Part shown: positions 9,460-18,198 of the stretch, piece after piece
Layout: each line of letters opens with the position of its first letter
Position numbering within the stretch: the first letter of the stretch is position 1
Source: an uncultured Pontibacter sp.
GTDB lineage: Bacteria > Bacteroidota > Bacteroidia > Cytophagales > Hymenobacteraceae
Direction of reading: 5' to 3'
Length of the DNA stretch: 64,000 bases
NCBI RefSeq assembly: GCF_947495565.1
Contig: NZ_CANLZM010000004.1
Coordinates: forward strand, 290,368-354,367
Translations under genes and position numbers: made by a program
The notes under the pieces: generated by a model
The model's input: the letters and a program-made list of their open reading frames with translations, nothing else
What the model was told of the DNA's origin: nothing
Databases searched by the model: none

Positions 9460-10305
9460 ATGGCTCATAGATTGCAAGGCGGCTATCGCTTGAACAAAAA
9501 ACCAGTTAATGAATGTAATGATATTCTGATATCGGTAATTACCATAGTGTACAATGGTGATAAATACCTAGAGCAAACTATTCAGAGTGTTCTTAATCAA
9601 ACTTATAATAATGTAGAATACATTATTGTGGATGGCGGCTCTACTGACAATACACTAGAAATTATCAGGAAGTATGATAGCCGGATAGCGTATTGGATAA
9701 GTGAGCCTGACAAAGGCATCAGCGATGCCTTTAACAAAGGAATTGCCTTGGCTACAGGCCAACTTATTGGTATTCTGAATGCTGATGATTGGTATGCACC
9801 TGAAGCTTTTACAAAAATTGCGGCGCATTACGAACCTGATAGTATTATACATGGAAACAACCAATATTGGAATCAAGATGGTAGTAAAGCTCACCAAGCT
9901 GCGCCAAATTTAGAGTTGTTGACATCAGAAATGAGCTTAAACCACCCTACTGTGTTTGTGTCTAAGTCGCTTTACCAAAAGTATAAAACCTTTGACTTGA
10001 GATACAAACTAGCAATGGATTATCACCTTTTATTACGCTTGTATGTTTCAGGCTCTAAATTTATTTATGTTGATTCTGTTATAACAAATATGAGGCTTGG
10101 TGGCTTATCTGCAAACATTGTTGGGTGTTACTACGAAGTTTACAGAGCTAAAAATGAAGTATTAGGTAAAAAGCTCTCCCATAAAATCTACCTGTACTGG
10201 ACTCTTCTGAGATATAAGATTTCAAGTAATCTATCAAGAACTCCTCTGTCTTTTATAAACTCATTGTATAGAAACTATATCTCTCCAATAAAGAAGCAAT
10301 ATTAA
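9460..10305 (+). CDS. Glycosyltransferase, GT2 family
   Basis: A GT-A fold inverting glycosyltransferase of 281 residues. Visible motifs are SVITIVYNGDKYLEQTI, the nucleotide-binding VDGGSTDNT, and the metal-binding LNADDWY near residue 107. Its overall pattern resembles colanic-acid WcaA/WcaE-type enzymes that act on lipid-linked oligosaccharides. It sits 34 bases after the GT4 gene and probably shares its transcript. A gap of about 80 bases follows before the next gene. Confidence 0.85.
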   Translation: MAHRLQGGYRLNKKPVNECNDILISVITIVYNGDKYLEQTIQSVLNQTYNNVEYIIVDGGSTDNTLEIIRKYDSRIAYWISEPDKGISDAFNKGIALATGQLIGILNADDWYAPEAFTKIAAHYEPDSIIHGNNQYWNQDGSKAHQAAPNLELLTSEMSLNHPTVFVSKSLYQKYKTFDLRYKLAMDYHLLLRLYVSGSKFIYVDSVITNMRLGGLSANIVGCYYEVYRAKNEVLGKKLSHKIYLYWTLLRYKISSNLSRTPLSFINSLYRNYISPIKKQY

Positions 10306-10387
10306 GCATTGAGTGCATTATTTTATTTAATTTCACGTCAAACCAGCAGCATAAGCCATAAAAGCACCAAGCGATGCTAACTTTAAA

Positions 10388-11578
10388 ATGCGACTAAAAG
10401 TTAACTGCTTCAGTATTTACTTATTTGTTTTCTTTCTGCTCCTTAACTTCCAGACACTGGGACTGACAGGTTGGATAAAAGATGAAGAGTCTTCCATAAA
10501 GCTATATCACCTGTTTTCTGTTTTTTTTATTCCATGCCTATTGTTGGTAGGGAGCAGAAACGCATTGTTTAAAATGCCGTTTTTTATTCTTGAATATTTT
10601 ATCGGAATTATTCTTATATCTCTTCTGCTGTTTTTGATTTATCCGTTTAACAGACTGCTGTTAAATCATGTATTCGCTTTCTATGCCTTTTTTATCGGTT
10701 ACCATCTGGCAAGAATTCTAAGTACGGAGGAGATTTTCTCTAAGCTGCGCCAAGTTGTATTGGTTGTTTCTATAATTATAGTGGGCAAGTTACTCTTCCA
10801 CATCCCCGAAATCAGAAATTTCATGAAAGCTCCGGATGGCCACCCCGATATTTACACTATATATGGAGGTGGCACTAATCTGGAGGCAACTTGGTTGGGA
10901 CTTAACTCTGCTATCTTCGTCAACAGAAAAAGACTTTTCTACATACTCCTGATAATAACGTTTCTGGTTAGCATTTTATATGCTTCTAGAGTAGGCGTGG
11001 TCATAGCATTTTTGGTTGCAGGCTTTAAATTCATATCTTCTGCCACATCCTACAAAGAAAGAAAGTCTATCATTGCGCTTTCAGTACTTGCCGCTGTGGC
11101 CTTTATCATCTTGGTTGATCTGGATAATCTTGCCGAGAAGGTATACGCCTTAAAACGATTCACTGATTTTGGAGACAGTTCCGACAAGGGAATGGCCGGA
11201 AGATTTGCCATGTGGCAATACTATGGCACAGCCCTGTGGGAAAGCAAACTCATGGGCTACGGTGCAGGAAACGGCATGTATGCCATTGAGTCAGTTTCTG
11301 GCAATGACTACCCAGAAGACAATCTCCACAATCTATACATGCAAATTTTATTGGAGTTTGGGTGTTTAGGATTACTACTATACTTGATAATAGTCTACAA
11401 TATCAGCTTTAAAGCTTTCAAAGCTCGGTTAGTTAACCCTATAGCAATCGTTTTGCTGATTTATTTCATAGCATCCCTTATTCAATTCAGAGGCACAGAT
11501 GCATTAATATGGTTTTTTATGGGTATTTTTTTACAAACTGACTCAAACAGAGTAAATTTTGCATCGAATGAAGCGTGA
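10388..11578 (+). CDS. O-antigen polymerase-like membrane protein (Wzy/ligase superfamily)
   Basis: A 396-residue protein with about 10 hydrophobic segments. A large extracytoplasmic loop carries an RFAMWQYYGTALWESKLMGY block and the DNLHNLYMQILLEFG motif, which resemble the conserved loop of the Wzy_C/O-antigen ligase family. It would join flipped repeat units in the periplasm. A second member of the superfamily lies two genes downstream, so one of the two may act as a ligase. The gene overlaps the next glycosyltransferase start by 11 bases. Confidence 0.75.
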   Translation: MRLKVNCFSIYLFVFFLLLNFQTLGLTGWIKDEESSIKLYHLFSVFFIPCLLLVGSRNALFKMPFFILEYFIGIILISLLLFLIYPFNRLLLNHVFAFYAFFIGYHLARILSTEEIFSKLRQVVLVVSIIIVGKLLFHIPEIRNFMKAPDGHPDIYTIYGGGTNLEATWLGLNSAIFVNRKRLFYILLIITFLVSILYASRVGVVIAFLVAGFKFISSATSYKERKSIIALSVLAAVAFIILVDLDNLAEKVYALKRFTDFGDSSDKGMAGRFAMWQYYGTALWESKLMGYGAGNGMYAIESVSGNDYPEDNLHNLYMQILLEFGCLGLLLYLIIVYNISFKAFKARLVNPIAIVLLIYFIASLIQFRGTDALIWFFMGIFLQTDSNRVNFASNEA

Positions 11579-12368
11579 TATTGTTGTCCTGATCCCTCAT
11601 TATAACAATCCGGCAGGTCTTCGAAAGTCTTTGGCTAGTATAGAATATACTATGCCGATCGATGTGTTGATTGTTGACGATGGAAGTTCTAAGAAGCCCG
11701 ATGAGCAAGGCCTACATGAGCTCTTTAAAGGAAAGCTGAACTTAAACTTCATATATAATAAGGTTAACCAAGGAATAGAAGGCACGCTTAATATAGGCTT
11801 AAAGTATATTCAAGAGCAAATGGCTATACAGTATATAGCCCGACTTGATTGCGGAGACACCTGCAACCCACTTAGATTTATAAAGCAAAAGCAGATTTTA
11901 GATGATTACCCGGATTTTTACTTAATCGGATCCTGGGTTGATTTTGTAGACGATTCTGGCAGGAAAATATATACCTATAAAGCTCCGAGCAATCATAAAG
12001 ACATAGTTAACAATATGTTCTTGAAATGCAGCTTTATACACCCCTCCGTAATGTTTCGAGCTGCTGCACTGCATAAGATAGGCTTATATCCTACAAAGTA
12101 TAAAGCAGCTGAGGATTATGCCTTTTTCTTTAACTTTGTAAAAACATATAAAACCCACATAATTCAGGAGGTTCTGACATATTGTGAGGTTAATTATGGA
12201 GGCATTTCGGTTACTAAGCGTAACACGCAGCTTAACAGTAAACTTAAGATATTGTATGATAACAAAGCGGCTTCCCCTTATTTTATACTTGGTTTAGCTC
12301 GAAACTTTATGCTTAAATTTATTCCCTATACAATAGTTGCTAAAGCAAAAGCTTTGTTATTAAAATGA
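11568..12368 (+). CDS. Glycosyltransferase, GT2 family
   Basis: A 266-residue GT-A glycosyltransferase with VLIPHYNNPAGLRKSL, VDDGSSKKP and a DCGD version of the DxD motif near residue 105. The ATG at 11568 is preferred to a TTG nine bases upstream. Either start lies inside the end of the preceding polymerase-like gene, which implies translational coupling. Its stop overlaps the next start by four bases (ATGA). Its place between two polymerase-like genes suits a late step in repeat-unit assembly. The transferred sugar is unknown. Confidence 0.82.
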   Translation: MKRDIVVLIPHYNNPAGLRKSLASIEYTMPIDVLIVDDGSSKKPDEQGLHELFKGKLNLNFIYNKVNQGIEGTLNIGLKYIQEQMAIQYIARLDCGDTCNPLRFIKQKQILDDYPDFYLIGSWVDFVDDSGRKIYTYKAPSNHKDIVNNMFLKCSFIHPSVMFRAAALHKIGLYPTKYKAAEDYAFFFNFVKTYKTHIIQEVLTYCEVNYGGISVTKRNTQLNSKLKILYDNKAASPYFILGLARNFMLKFIPYTIVAKAKALLLK

Positions 12369-13669
12369 GTAAGCTCTTTTCATTACACAACAAAGAATAT
12401 ATCATACAACAGGGGTTCTTTTACAGCCTTCTTTTTGTTGCCATTTCTATATTCTCTCCAAAAATTATAGTCTTTAATATAGCAACCATTGCTCTGTTTA
12501 TTTTTTGGGTTCTGGACGGCAAGTTTAAGCTTAAGACCAAAAGAATTCTGAATGACCCTGTTGCTATACTATTTATATTGCTTTTCATAGTTTATGTGAT
12601 AGGTTTTTTTTACACAGAGAATACCGAAGAGGGCTTTAAGAGTATTGAAACAAAGGCGCCATTACTCCTATTCCCGATAGTTATTGGTTCTTATAATTTA
12701 AATAAAGACTATATTTATAAAGTGCTACTATACTTTGCGATAGCTTGCACCCTGTTCAGTGCCATCGCATTACTTTATCAAATAAACGTAGTAAGGGAAA
12801 AACAGGATTTTAACTATTTTTTTAATGATGGGTTAGTGGCTATAATGGATAAAAAGGCAGTATACTATGCTATCTATGTCTCTTTCTCCATATTAATATT
12901 TCTCAACCTCATTTTATATAAGTTCTCCAGCATAAGCAGAATTAGTAAAATATTATCGATTATAGCAGTAGTTTTTCTTTTACTAATACTGTTCCTCTTA
13001 GCTGCCAGAACATCTCAAGTAGTTTTATTATCAATACTAGTTACAACTTTAGTAGGTTTAGGTGTTAAATCTGGTAAAATTATACATGCTGCTGTACTTA
13101 TAACCACTCTTGTTGGTTTCATAGTCGTGTTGTCTGTGTTGTTTCCGCAGACTATCTCACGTTTTAAAAATCTTAGAAACCTGAGCTATGATTTTTCTAA
13201 CAAGGAAGACATCTATCACTTTTCTGGCGCAGATAATGATGCGCAGTGGAATGGCATAAACTTGCGTTTGGCAAAATGGGTTTGTGCCGTAGATGTTATT
13301 AGAGAAAACCCCGTTAGGGGAGTAGGAAGTGGTGATGTAAAAGATGCTATGGTAGCATCATATAAAAAGAGAGGGTTCTTGTATGCAGCAGAAAACAAAT
13401 TCGATCCACACAATCAGTTTCTTGATACTACAGTAGGTGTAGGCTTAATAGGTCTTATCATTTTGTTATTATGTTATTTTGTCCCTCTCCTACTTGCGAT
13501 CAAATGGCGCAGTTGGCTTCTAACTACCTTTTTGCTCTTGATAATATTTAGTTCATTCACAGAGTCTATACTTAGTAGAGCACAAGGGATCACCTTTTAT
13601 TGCTTTTTTATATTTTTGCTACTACAATACTCATTACCTGGAAAGTATCCAAAACGCATCACAAACTAG
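12365..13669 (+). CDS. O-antigen ligase/polymerase family membrane protein
   Basis: A 434-residue protein with about 11 membrane segments. A large periplasmic loop includes RENPVRGVGSGD and NKFDPHNQFLDTTVGVG, the Wzy_C/WaaL signature with its conserved His-Asn pair. It overlaps the upstream glycosyltransferase by four bases. Together with the protein at 10388 it gives the locus two members of one superfamily, so this one may attach the finished polymer to its acceptor while the other polymerises. The sequence alone cannot assign the roles. Confidence 0.78.
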   Translation: MSKLFSLHNKEYIIQQGFFYSLLFVAISIFSPKIIVFNIATIALFIFWVLDGKFKLKTKRILNDPVAILFILLFIVYVIGFFYTENTEEGFKSIETKAPLLLFPIVIGSYNLNKDYIYKVLLYFAIACTLFSAIALLYQINVVREKQDFNYFFNDGLVAIMDKKAVYYAIYVSFSILIFLNLILYKFSSISRISKILSIIAVVFLLLILFLLAARTSQVVLLSILVTTLVGLGVKSGKIIHAAVLITTLVGFIVVLSVLFPQTISRFKNLRNLSYDFSNKEDIYHFSGADNDAQWNGINLRLAKWVCAVDVIRENPVRGVGSGDVKDAMVASYKKRGFLYAAENKFDPHNQFLDTTVGVGLIGLIILLLCYFVPLLLAIKWRSWLLTTFLLLIIFSSFTESILSRAQGITFYCFFIFLLLQYSLPGKYPKRITN

Positions 13670-13716
13670 TCTCAAGCATTTATTTTAGCGTTTTATATTA
13701 AATTAAATTACTATAA

Positions 13717-15090
13717 ATGTCTGTCCGCTACTCTAAGTATATCAAACTGATTCATATCTTAGGTGATATAGCCGCTTTTGCACTATCTATTGGCGTGGCT
13801 TTCATGCTGGCTCCTTTCTATACAGATCAATCACTGTATTACATTTTCCTGCTTGGCGCAATAGTGAGTTGGTTTGCGTGCACTACGTTGCTGGGCACAT
13901 ATAAAATATACCGCGTCACAACAAGGTTTAGAGTTATCTTGATTGCCTTCAAAGCTTTACTATTATATATATTATTAGTTGAGGCAGGCCTTAATATTTT
14001 AGATGTAAAGCTTATTTCAAGACAAATTCTTGTTTCTCACTATTTAGCTTTAATAATCTTAATAGTACTTTTCAGGATAGCTGTTACTACAGCCTTGCGG
14101 ATTTATAGGCGAAGAGGGTATAATCTTCGGAAGGTCATCATTGCAGGACGTAATGAAATGGCATTAGAGCTAGAGCAATTTTTTAAGAGTCACCCGGAAT
14201 TCGGTTACGAATTTATCGGATTTTTTCATAATGGAGCTGTTCCTGGCAATAAATTCAAAGGTCAAGTTTCTGATATCGAAAATTTTATAAAACAGCATGA
14301 AGTGCATGAGATTTATTGCTGCCCTTTTGAACTCTCAGAACAAGAAACTATAAAACTCTTAAGTATTTCTGACGATAATTTACTGCGTATCAAATTTTTG
14401 CCAGAGCCTTTAAGCTACACGCATCAGCAATTAAAAATGGACTTTTATGATGCATTGCCTGTTCTCATGGTGCGTGCTATACCTTTAGATGATGTTGTAA
14501 ATAAGTTTTTCAAAAGAGTTTTTGACATTGTATTCTCTCTTACCGTAGTTGTTCTGCTCTTGTCATGGCTGCTACCAATCCTGGCTCTACTAATAAAGGT
14601 TAATTCTAAAGGACCTGTTTTCTTCAAACAGGTTCGCTCCGGCCTGGATAACAAAACATTCAATTGCTATAAACTAAGGACAATGTATGTAAATTCAGAA
14701 GCTAATTCTCAACTTGCTCAAAGAGGGGATTCTAGAATTACACGCATTGGCGCTTTTCTTAGGAAGACAAGTTTAGATGAGCTGCCTCAATTTTTCAATG
14801 TGCTTTTTGGGCAAATGTCCATTGTTGGCCCACGCCCCCACATGCTGAAGGCAGACGAAGAATATGCGATGGTAGCAGAAAAATACAAAGTTCGACATTT
14901 TGTGAAGCCAGGCATAACGGGGCTGTCGCAGGTGCGGGGATACCGTGGAGATACAACTGAAAATTATCAGATTAGAGGTCGGACTAAACTAGATATTTTC
15001 TACCTAGAAAACTGGTCTTTCTTTCTGGATCTAAAGATTATTTTCTACACAATTTATAATGTTGTAAAAGGAGAAGAGAACGCATTTTAG
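13717..15090 (+). CDS. Undecaprenyl-phosphate sugar phosphotransferase (WbaP/WcaJ type)
   Basis: Initiating enzyme of repeat-unit synthesis: transfers a sugar-1-phosphate to undecaprenyl phosphate. Four N-terminal membrane segments (about 10-125) are followed by a cytosolic nucleotide-binding-like domain (about 135-240) and a further membrane helix near 270-292. The catalytic bacterial-sugar-transferase domain then shows KLRTM, TSLDELPQFFNV with the Asp-Glu catalytic pair, SIVGPRP and KPGITGLSQVRGY. The length (457) is normal. It is the last gene of the polysaccharide arm and precedes hisS by 90 bases. Confidence 0.92.
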   Translation: MSVRYSKYIKLIHILGDIAAFALSIGVAFMLAPFYTDQSLYYIFLLGAIVSWFACTTLLGTYKIYRVTTRFRVILIAFKALLLYILLVEAGLNILDVKLISRQILVSHYLALIILIVLFRIAVTTALRIYRRRGYNLRKVIIAGRNEMALELEQFFKSHPEFGYEFIGFFHNGAVPGNKFKGQVSDIENFIKQHEVHEIYCCPFELSEQETIKLLSISDDNLLRIKFLPEPLSYTHQQLKMDFYDALPVLMVRAIPLDDVVNKFFKRVFDIVFSLTVVVLLLSWLLPILALLIKVNSKGPVFFKQVRSGLDNKTFNCYKLRTMYVNSEANSQLAQRGDSRITRIGAFLRKTSLDELPQFFNVLFGQMSIVGPRPHMLKADEEYAMVAEKYKVRHFVKPGITGLSQVRGYRGDTTENYQIRGRTKLDIFYLENWSFFLDLKIIFYTIYNVVKGEENAF

Positions 15091-15180
15091 CAAAACACCG
15101 CCATCTCACATAACTCATCTCTTTTCATCCTCCCACCTTTGCTTCACTTTTAGTAACTTCGCGGGGAAACCTGCAAAAGC

Positions 15181-16578
15181 ATGAGCAAAGAGAAACCATC
15201 TATACCAAAAGGAACAAGAGATTTTGGCCCAGCTGTCGTGGCCAAGCGCAACTATATTTTCGGCGTAATCCGTAGCACATTCCAGAAGTTTGGCTATTTG
15301 CCGCTCGAAACGCCTGCCATGGAGCAGCTGTCGGTGCTCACCGGAAAGTATGGCGACGAAGGAGATCAACTGATCTTCAAGATCCTGAACTCCGGCGACT
15401 TCCTTAGCAAAACTAAACCCGAAGATATTGACCAAGGTTCTAAACACCTGACGCGCAAAATCTCTGAGAAAGCCTTGCGTTACGACCTGACGGTGCCTTT
15501 TGCGCGTTACGTGGTCATGAACCGCAATGAAATTACCTTTCCGTTTAAGCGTTACCAGATACAGCCGGTTTGGCGGGCGGACCGTCCGCAGAAAGGCCGT
15601 TACCGTGAGTTTTACCAGTGTGATGCCGATGTGGTTGGCACAAACTCACTCCTGTGTGAGGCTGAGATCGTGCAGATGATAGATGAGGTGCTGACGACAC
15701 TGGAACTGAAAGACTTTACTATTAAAATTAACCACAGGGGAGTTTTGGCCGGTATAGCCGAAGCAATTGGTGAAAAAGGCAGAGAAGGCGACATTTGTGT
15801 AGCTATTGATAAGCTAGATAAAGTCGGTCAGGAGGGTGTACGTAAAGAACTCCTGGAGCGGGGCATTTCTGAGGAAGCAGTGAATAAGCTGGAGCCGCTT
15901 TATGACCTTACCGGCGACAATGAGCATAAGCTGGAGCAACTTCAGGCTATACTTGGCGAGACAGCGGAAGGACAGCGAGGGCTAAACGACCTGCGCCAAG
16001 TATGGCAATACCTGACACAGTTAGGAAGTTACGCTCTCTCCACGCAAAACCCATCTGGTGAGCCGCGTCTTATGCTGGATGTAACCCTTGCAAGAGGTCT
16101 CTCCTACTACACCGGCTGCATTTTTGAGGTGAAAGTCAATAACGTGAGTATGGGCAGTATTAGTGGTGGCGGCCGCTACGATAACCTGACAGGCATGTTC
16201 GGCTTACCGGGTGTGTCTGGCGTTGGCTTCTCCTTTGGCGTTGATCGTATATATGATGTACTGGAGGAGTTGGAGCTCTTCCCGAGCAGTAGCCAACTGA
16301 GCACAAAAGTGCTTATTGTGCAGTTTGATAAAGAGTCTGAGGTATACTCTCTCCCGCTGCTGCAGAAGCTCCGAGACGCCGGTATTGCCTCTGAGTTGTA
16401 TCCGGAAGCTGCAAAGCTAAAGAAGCAAATGAGTTACGCCGATCAGAAAAATATTCCTTTTGTGCTTTTAATTGGCTCAGAAGAGATCAAAAGCGGCAAA
16501 TTAAAACTCCGGGATATGCAAACCGGAGAGCAGGACGAGCTATACATCGACGATATAATCGCTCAACTTAAAGCCTAG
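15181..16578 (+). CDS. hisS: Histidyl-tRNA synthetase
   Basis: Class II aminoacyl-tRNA synthetase charging tRNA-His. The protein begins with the hallmark IPKGTRDFGP. Motif 2 is visible as QIQPVWRADRPQKGRYREFYQCDAD, and the histidine-specific LARGLSYYTGCIFE and GSISGGGRYDNL follow. The C-terminal anticodon-binding domain spans about 375-465. The 465-residue length is usual. Base composition rises again here, marking the right edge of the AT-rich polysaccharide block. hutH begins four bases after the stop. Confidence 0.96.
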   Translation: MSKEKPSIPKGTRDFGPAVVAKRNYIFGVIRSTFQKFGYLPLETPAMEQLSVLTGKYGDEGDQLIFKILNSGDFLSKTKPEDIDQGSKHLTRKISEKALRYDLTVPFARYVVMNRNEITFPFKRYQIQPVWRADRPQKGRYREFYQCDADVVGTNSLLCEAEIVQMIDEVLTTLELKDFTIKINHRGVLAGIAEAIGEKGREGDICVAIDKLDKVGQEGVRKELLERGISEEAVNKLEPLYDLTGDNEHKLEQLQAILGETAEGQRGLNDLRQVWQYLTQLGSYALSTQNPSGEPRLMLDVTLARGLSYYTGCIFEVKVNNVSMGSISGGGRYDNLTGMFGLPGVSGVGFSFGVDRIYDVLEELELFPSSSQLSTKVLIVQFDKESEVYSLPLLQKLRDAGIASELYPEAAKLKKQMSYADQKNIPFVLLIGSEEIKSGKLKLRDMQTGEQDELYIDDIIAQLKA

Positions 16579-16582
16579 CTTT

Positions 16583-18073
16583 ATGGCCAACGAACACCAC
16601 ATCTCCAGCCAGCAACTGACGCTGGATACAATTCAGACTATCCTAAAAGACAATTATACTTTAGCATTGTCCGAGGAGGCGGAGCAGCGCATTATACATT
16701 GCCATGAATACCTGCAGCAGAAAATCAGCGAAAACAGCCACAGCATTTATGGCATCAACACCGGTTTCGGGTCGCTTTACGACAAAAAGATTTCCCCTGC
16801 CGATCTGGAACAGTTGCAGCGCAACCTGATGATGTCGCATGCCTGCGGAACTGGCGATGAGGTGCCGCAGGAAGTAGTGAAACTGATGCTGCTGCTCAAG
16901 ATTCAGTCGTTGGCTTACGGGCATAGCGGCGTGCAGCTGAAAACGGTAAAACGCCTGATTGATTTCTATAACCGTGATATTTACCCGATAGTTTACCAAT
17001 TGGGTTCGTTAGGTGCCAGCGGCGATCTTGCTCCCTTAGCCCACCTCTGCCTCCCTCTTTTGGGTTTAGGCGAAGTATACTTCCAGGGGATGAAACTGGA
17101 AAGCCGCCATGTCTTAGAGATGTTCAGCTGGGAACCTATTGCCTTGAAGGCTAAAGAAGGGCTGGCGCTCTTGAACGGCACTCAGTTTATGAGCGCTTAC
17201 GGCGTATGTACTCTCCTGATGGCCAAACGTATTTCTCAGCAAGCCGATATTATAGGGGCTTTGTCGTTGGATGCTTATGATGGACGGATGGAGCCTTTTA
17301 ACCGACTTATACATAACGTGCGCCCACACAAAGGGCAACTGCAAACCGCCGAAATTATTCGCCATGTTTTAGCAGATAGTCAGTTAGCTAAGCAGGAGAA
17401 GCAGCACGTGCAGGACCCTTACTCCTTCCGTTGCATTCCGCAGGTACACGGTGCCTCTAAAGATGCTATAAACTACGTGGAGCAGGTTTTTCTTACGGAA
17501 ATAAATGCTGTTACCGATAACCCGAACATCTTTCCAGAGGAGGATGAGATTATTTCGGGAGGTAACTTCCATGGGCAGCCGTTGGCGTTGGCGCTGGACT
17601 TCCTGGCAATTGCCGTTGCTGAACTAGGCAGCATAGCCGAGCGCAGAACTTATCAGCTGATTTCGGGGCAACGTGGCTTGCCGGCATTTCTGGTGGCGGA
17701 GCCAGGCTTAAACTCCGGTTTTATGATCAGCCAGTACACGGCAGCCTCTATCGTGAGCCAAAGTAAACAGCTCTGTACCCCCGCCTCGGTCGATACCATC
17801 CCGTCGTCGCACAACCAGGAAGACCACGTAAGTATGGGAGCAAATGCCGCTACCAAAGCTTACCAGGTGGTGCACAATACGGAGCGGGTGCTGGCCATAG
17901 AGCTTTTGAATGCGGCACAGGCAATGGAATTCCGGAGACCACAAAAAACTTCGGCTCAGTTAGAGCAGCTTTTAGCAGCCTACCGCGAGCAGGTTCCGTT
18001 TGTCTCAACAGATCGTGTGCTCCATTACGATATCAAGCAGAGCATCTCATTTTTACGCACTTATACTTTATAA
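16583..18073 (+). CDS. hutH: Histidine ammonia-lyase
   Basis: Deaminates L-histidine to urocanate. The 496-residue protein has the MIO-forming triad Ala145-Ser146-Gly147 within GSLGASGDLAPLAH, and the family's FHGQPLALALDF and VSMGANAATKAY blocks. It lies four bases after hisS with no promoter between, so an enzyme that destroys histidine is coupled to one that consumes it for translation. The other hut genes are absent here. Some Bacteroidota relatives act on other aromatic amino acids, so substrate identity is likely but not proven. A terminator follows. Confidence 0.9.
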   Translation: MANEHHISSQQLTLDTIQTILKDNYTLALSEEAEQRIIHCHEYLQQKISENSHSIYGINTGFGSLYDKKISPADLEQLQRNLMMSHACGTGDEVPQEVVKLMLLLKIQSLAYGHSGVQLKTVKRLIDFYNRDIYPIVYQLGSLGASGDLAPLAHLCLPLLGLGEVYFQGMKLESRHVLEMFSWEPIALKAKEGLALLNGTQFMSAYGVCTLLMAKRISQQADIIGALSLDAYDGRMEPFNRLIHNVRPHKGQLQTAEIIRHVLADSQLAKQEKQHVQDPYSFRCIPQVHGASKDAINYVEQVFLTEINAVTDNPNIFPEEDEIISGGNFHGQPLALALDFLAIAVAELGSIAERRTYQLISGQRGLPAFLVAEPGLNSGFMISQYTAASIVSQSKQLCTPASVDTIPSSHNQEDHVSMGANAATKAYQVVHNTERVLAIELLNAAQAMEFRRPQKTSAQLEQLLAAYREQVPFVSTDRVLHYDIKQSISFLRTYTL

Positions 18074-18092
18074 ATCATACTTTTGAATTGCT

Positions 18093-18132
18093 AAAAGCCT
18101 TTGCCATTGCCGTGGCAGAGGCTTTTCTTTTT
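18093..18132 (+). terminator. Terminator after hutH
   Basis: A 14-bp stem with one G-T pair (18093-18106 with 18113-18126) and a 6-base loop, followed by a CTTTTT tract. It lies 20 bases past hutH. Its presence argues against a translation start at 18088 for the next gene. Confidence 0.85.
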
Positions 18133-18198
18133 AGCTTGTGCCAACTTTTATGGTGTACTTTTATTAATTTGATCGTAAAGGCAATAGAAAAGAACAGA

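Noticed and set aside
18088..18198. TTG-initiated extension of the PKD/T9SS protein
   Set aside because: It would place the hutH terminator inside the coding region and bury a good signal peptide. The GTG at 18199 explains both.
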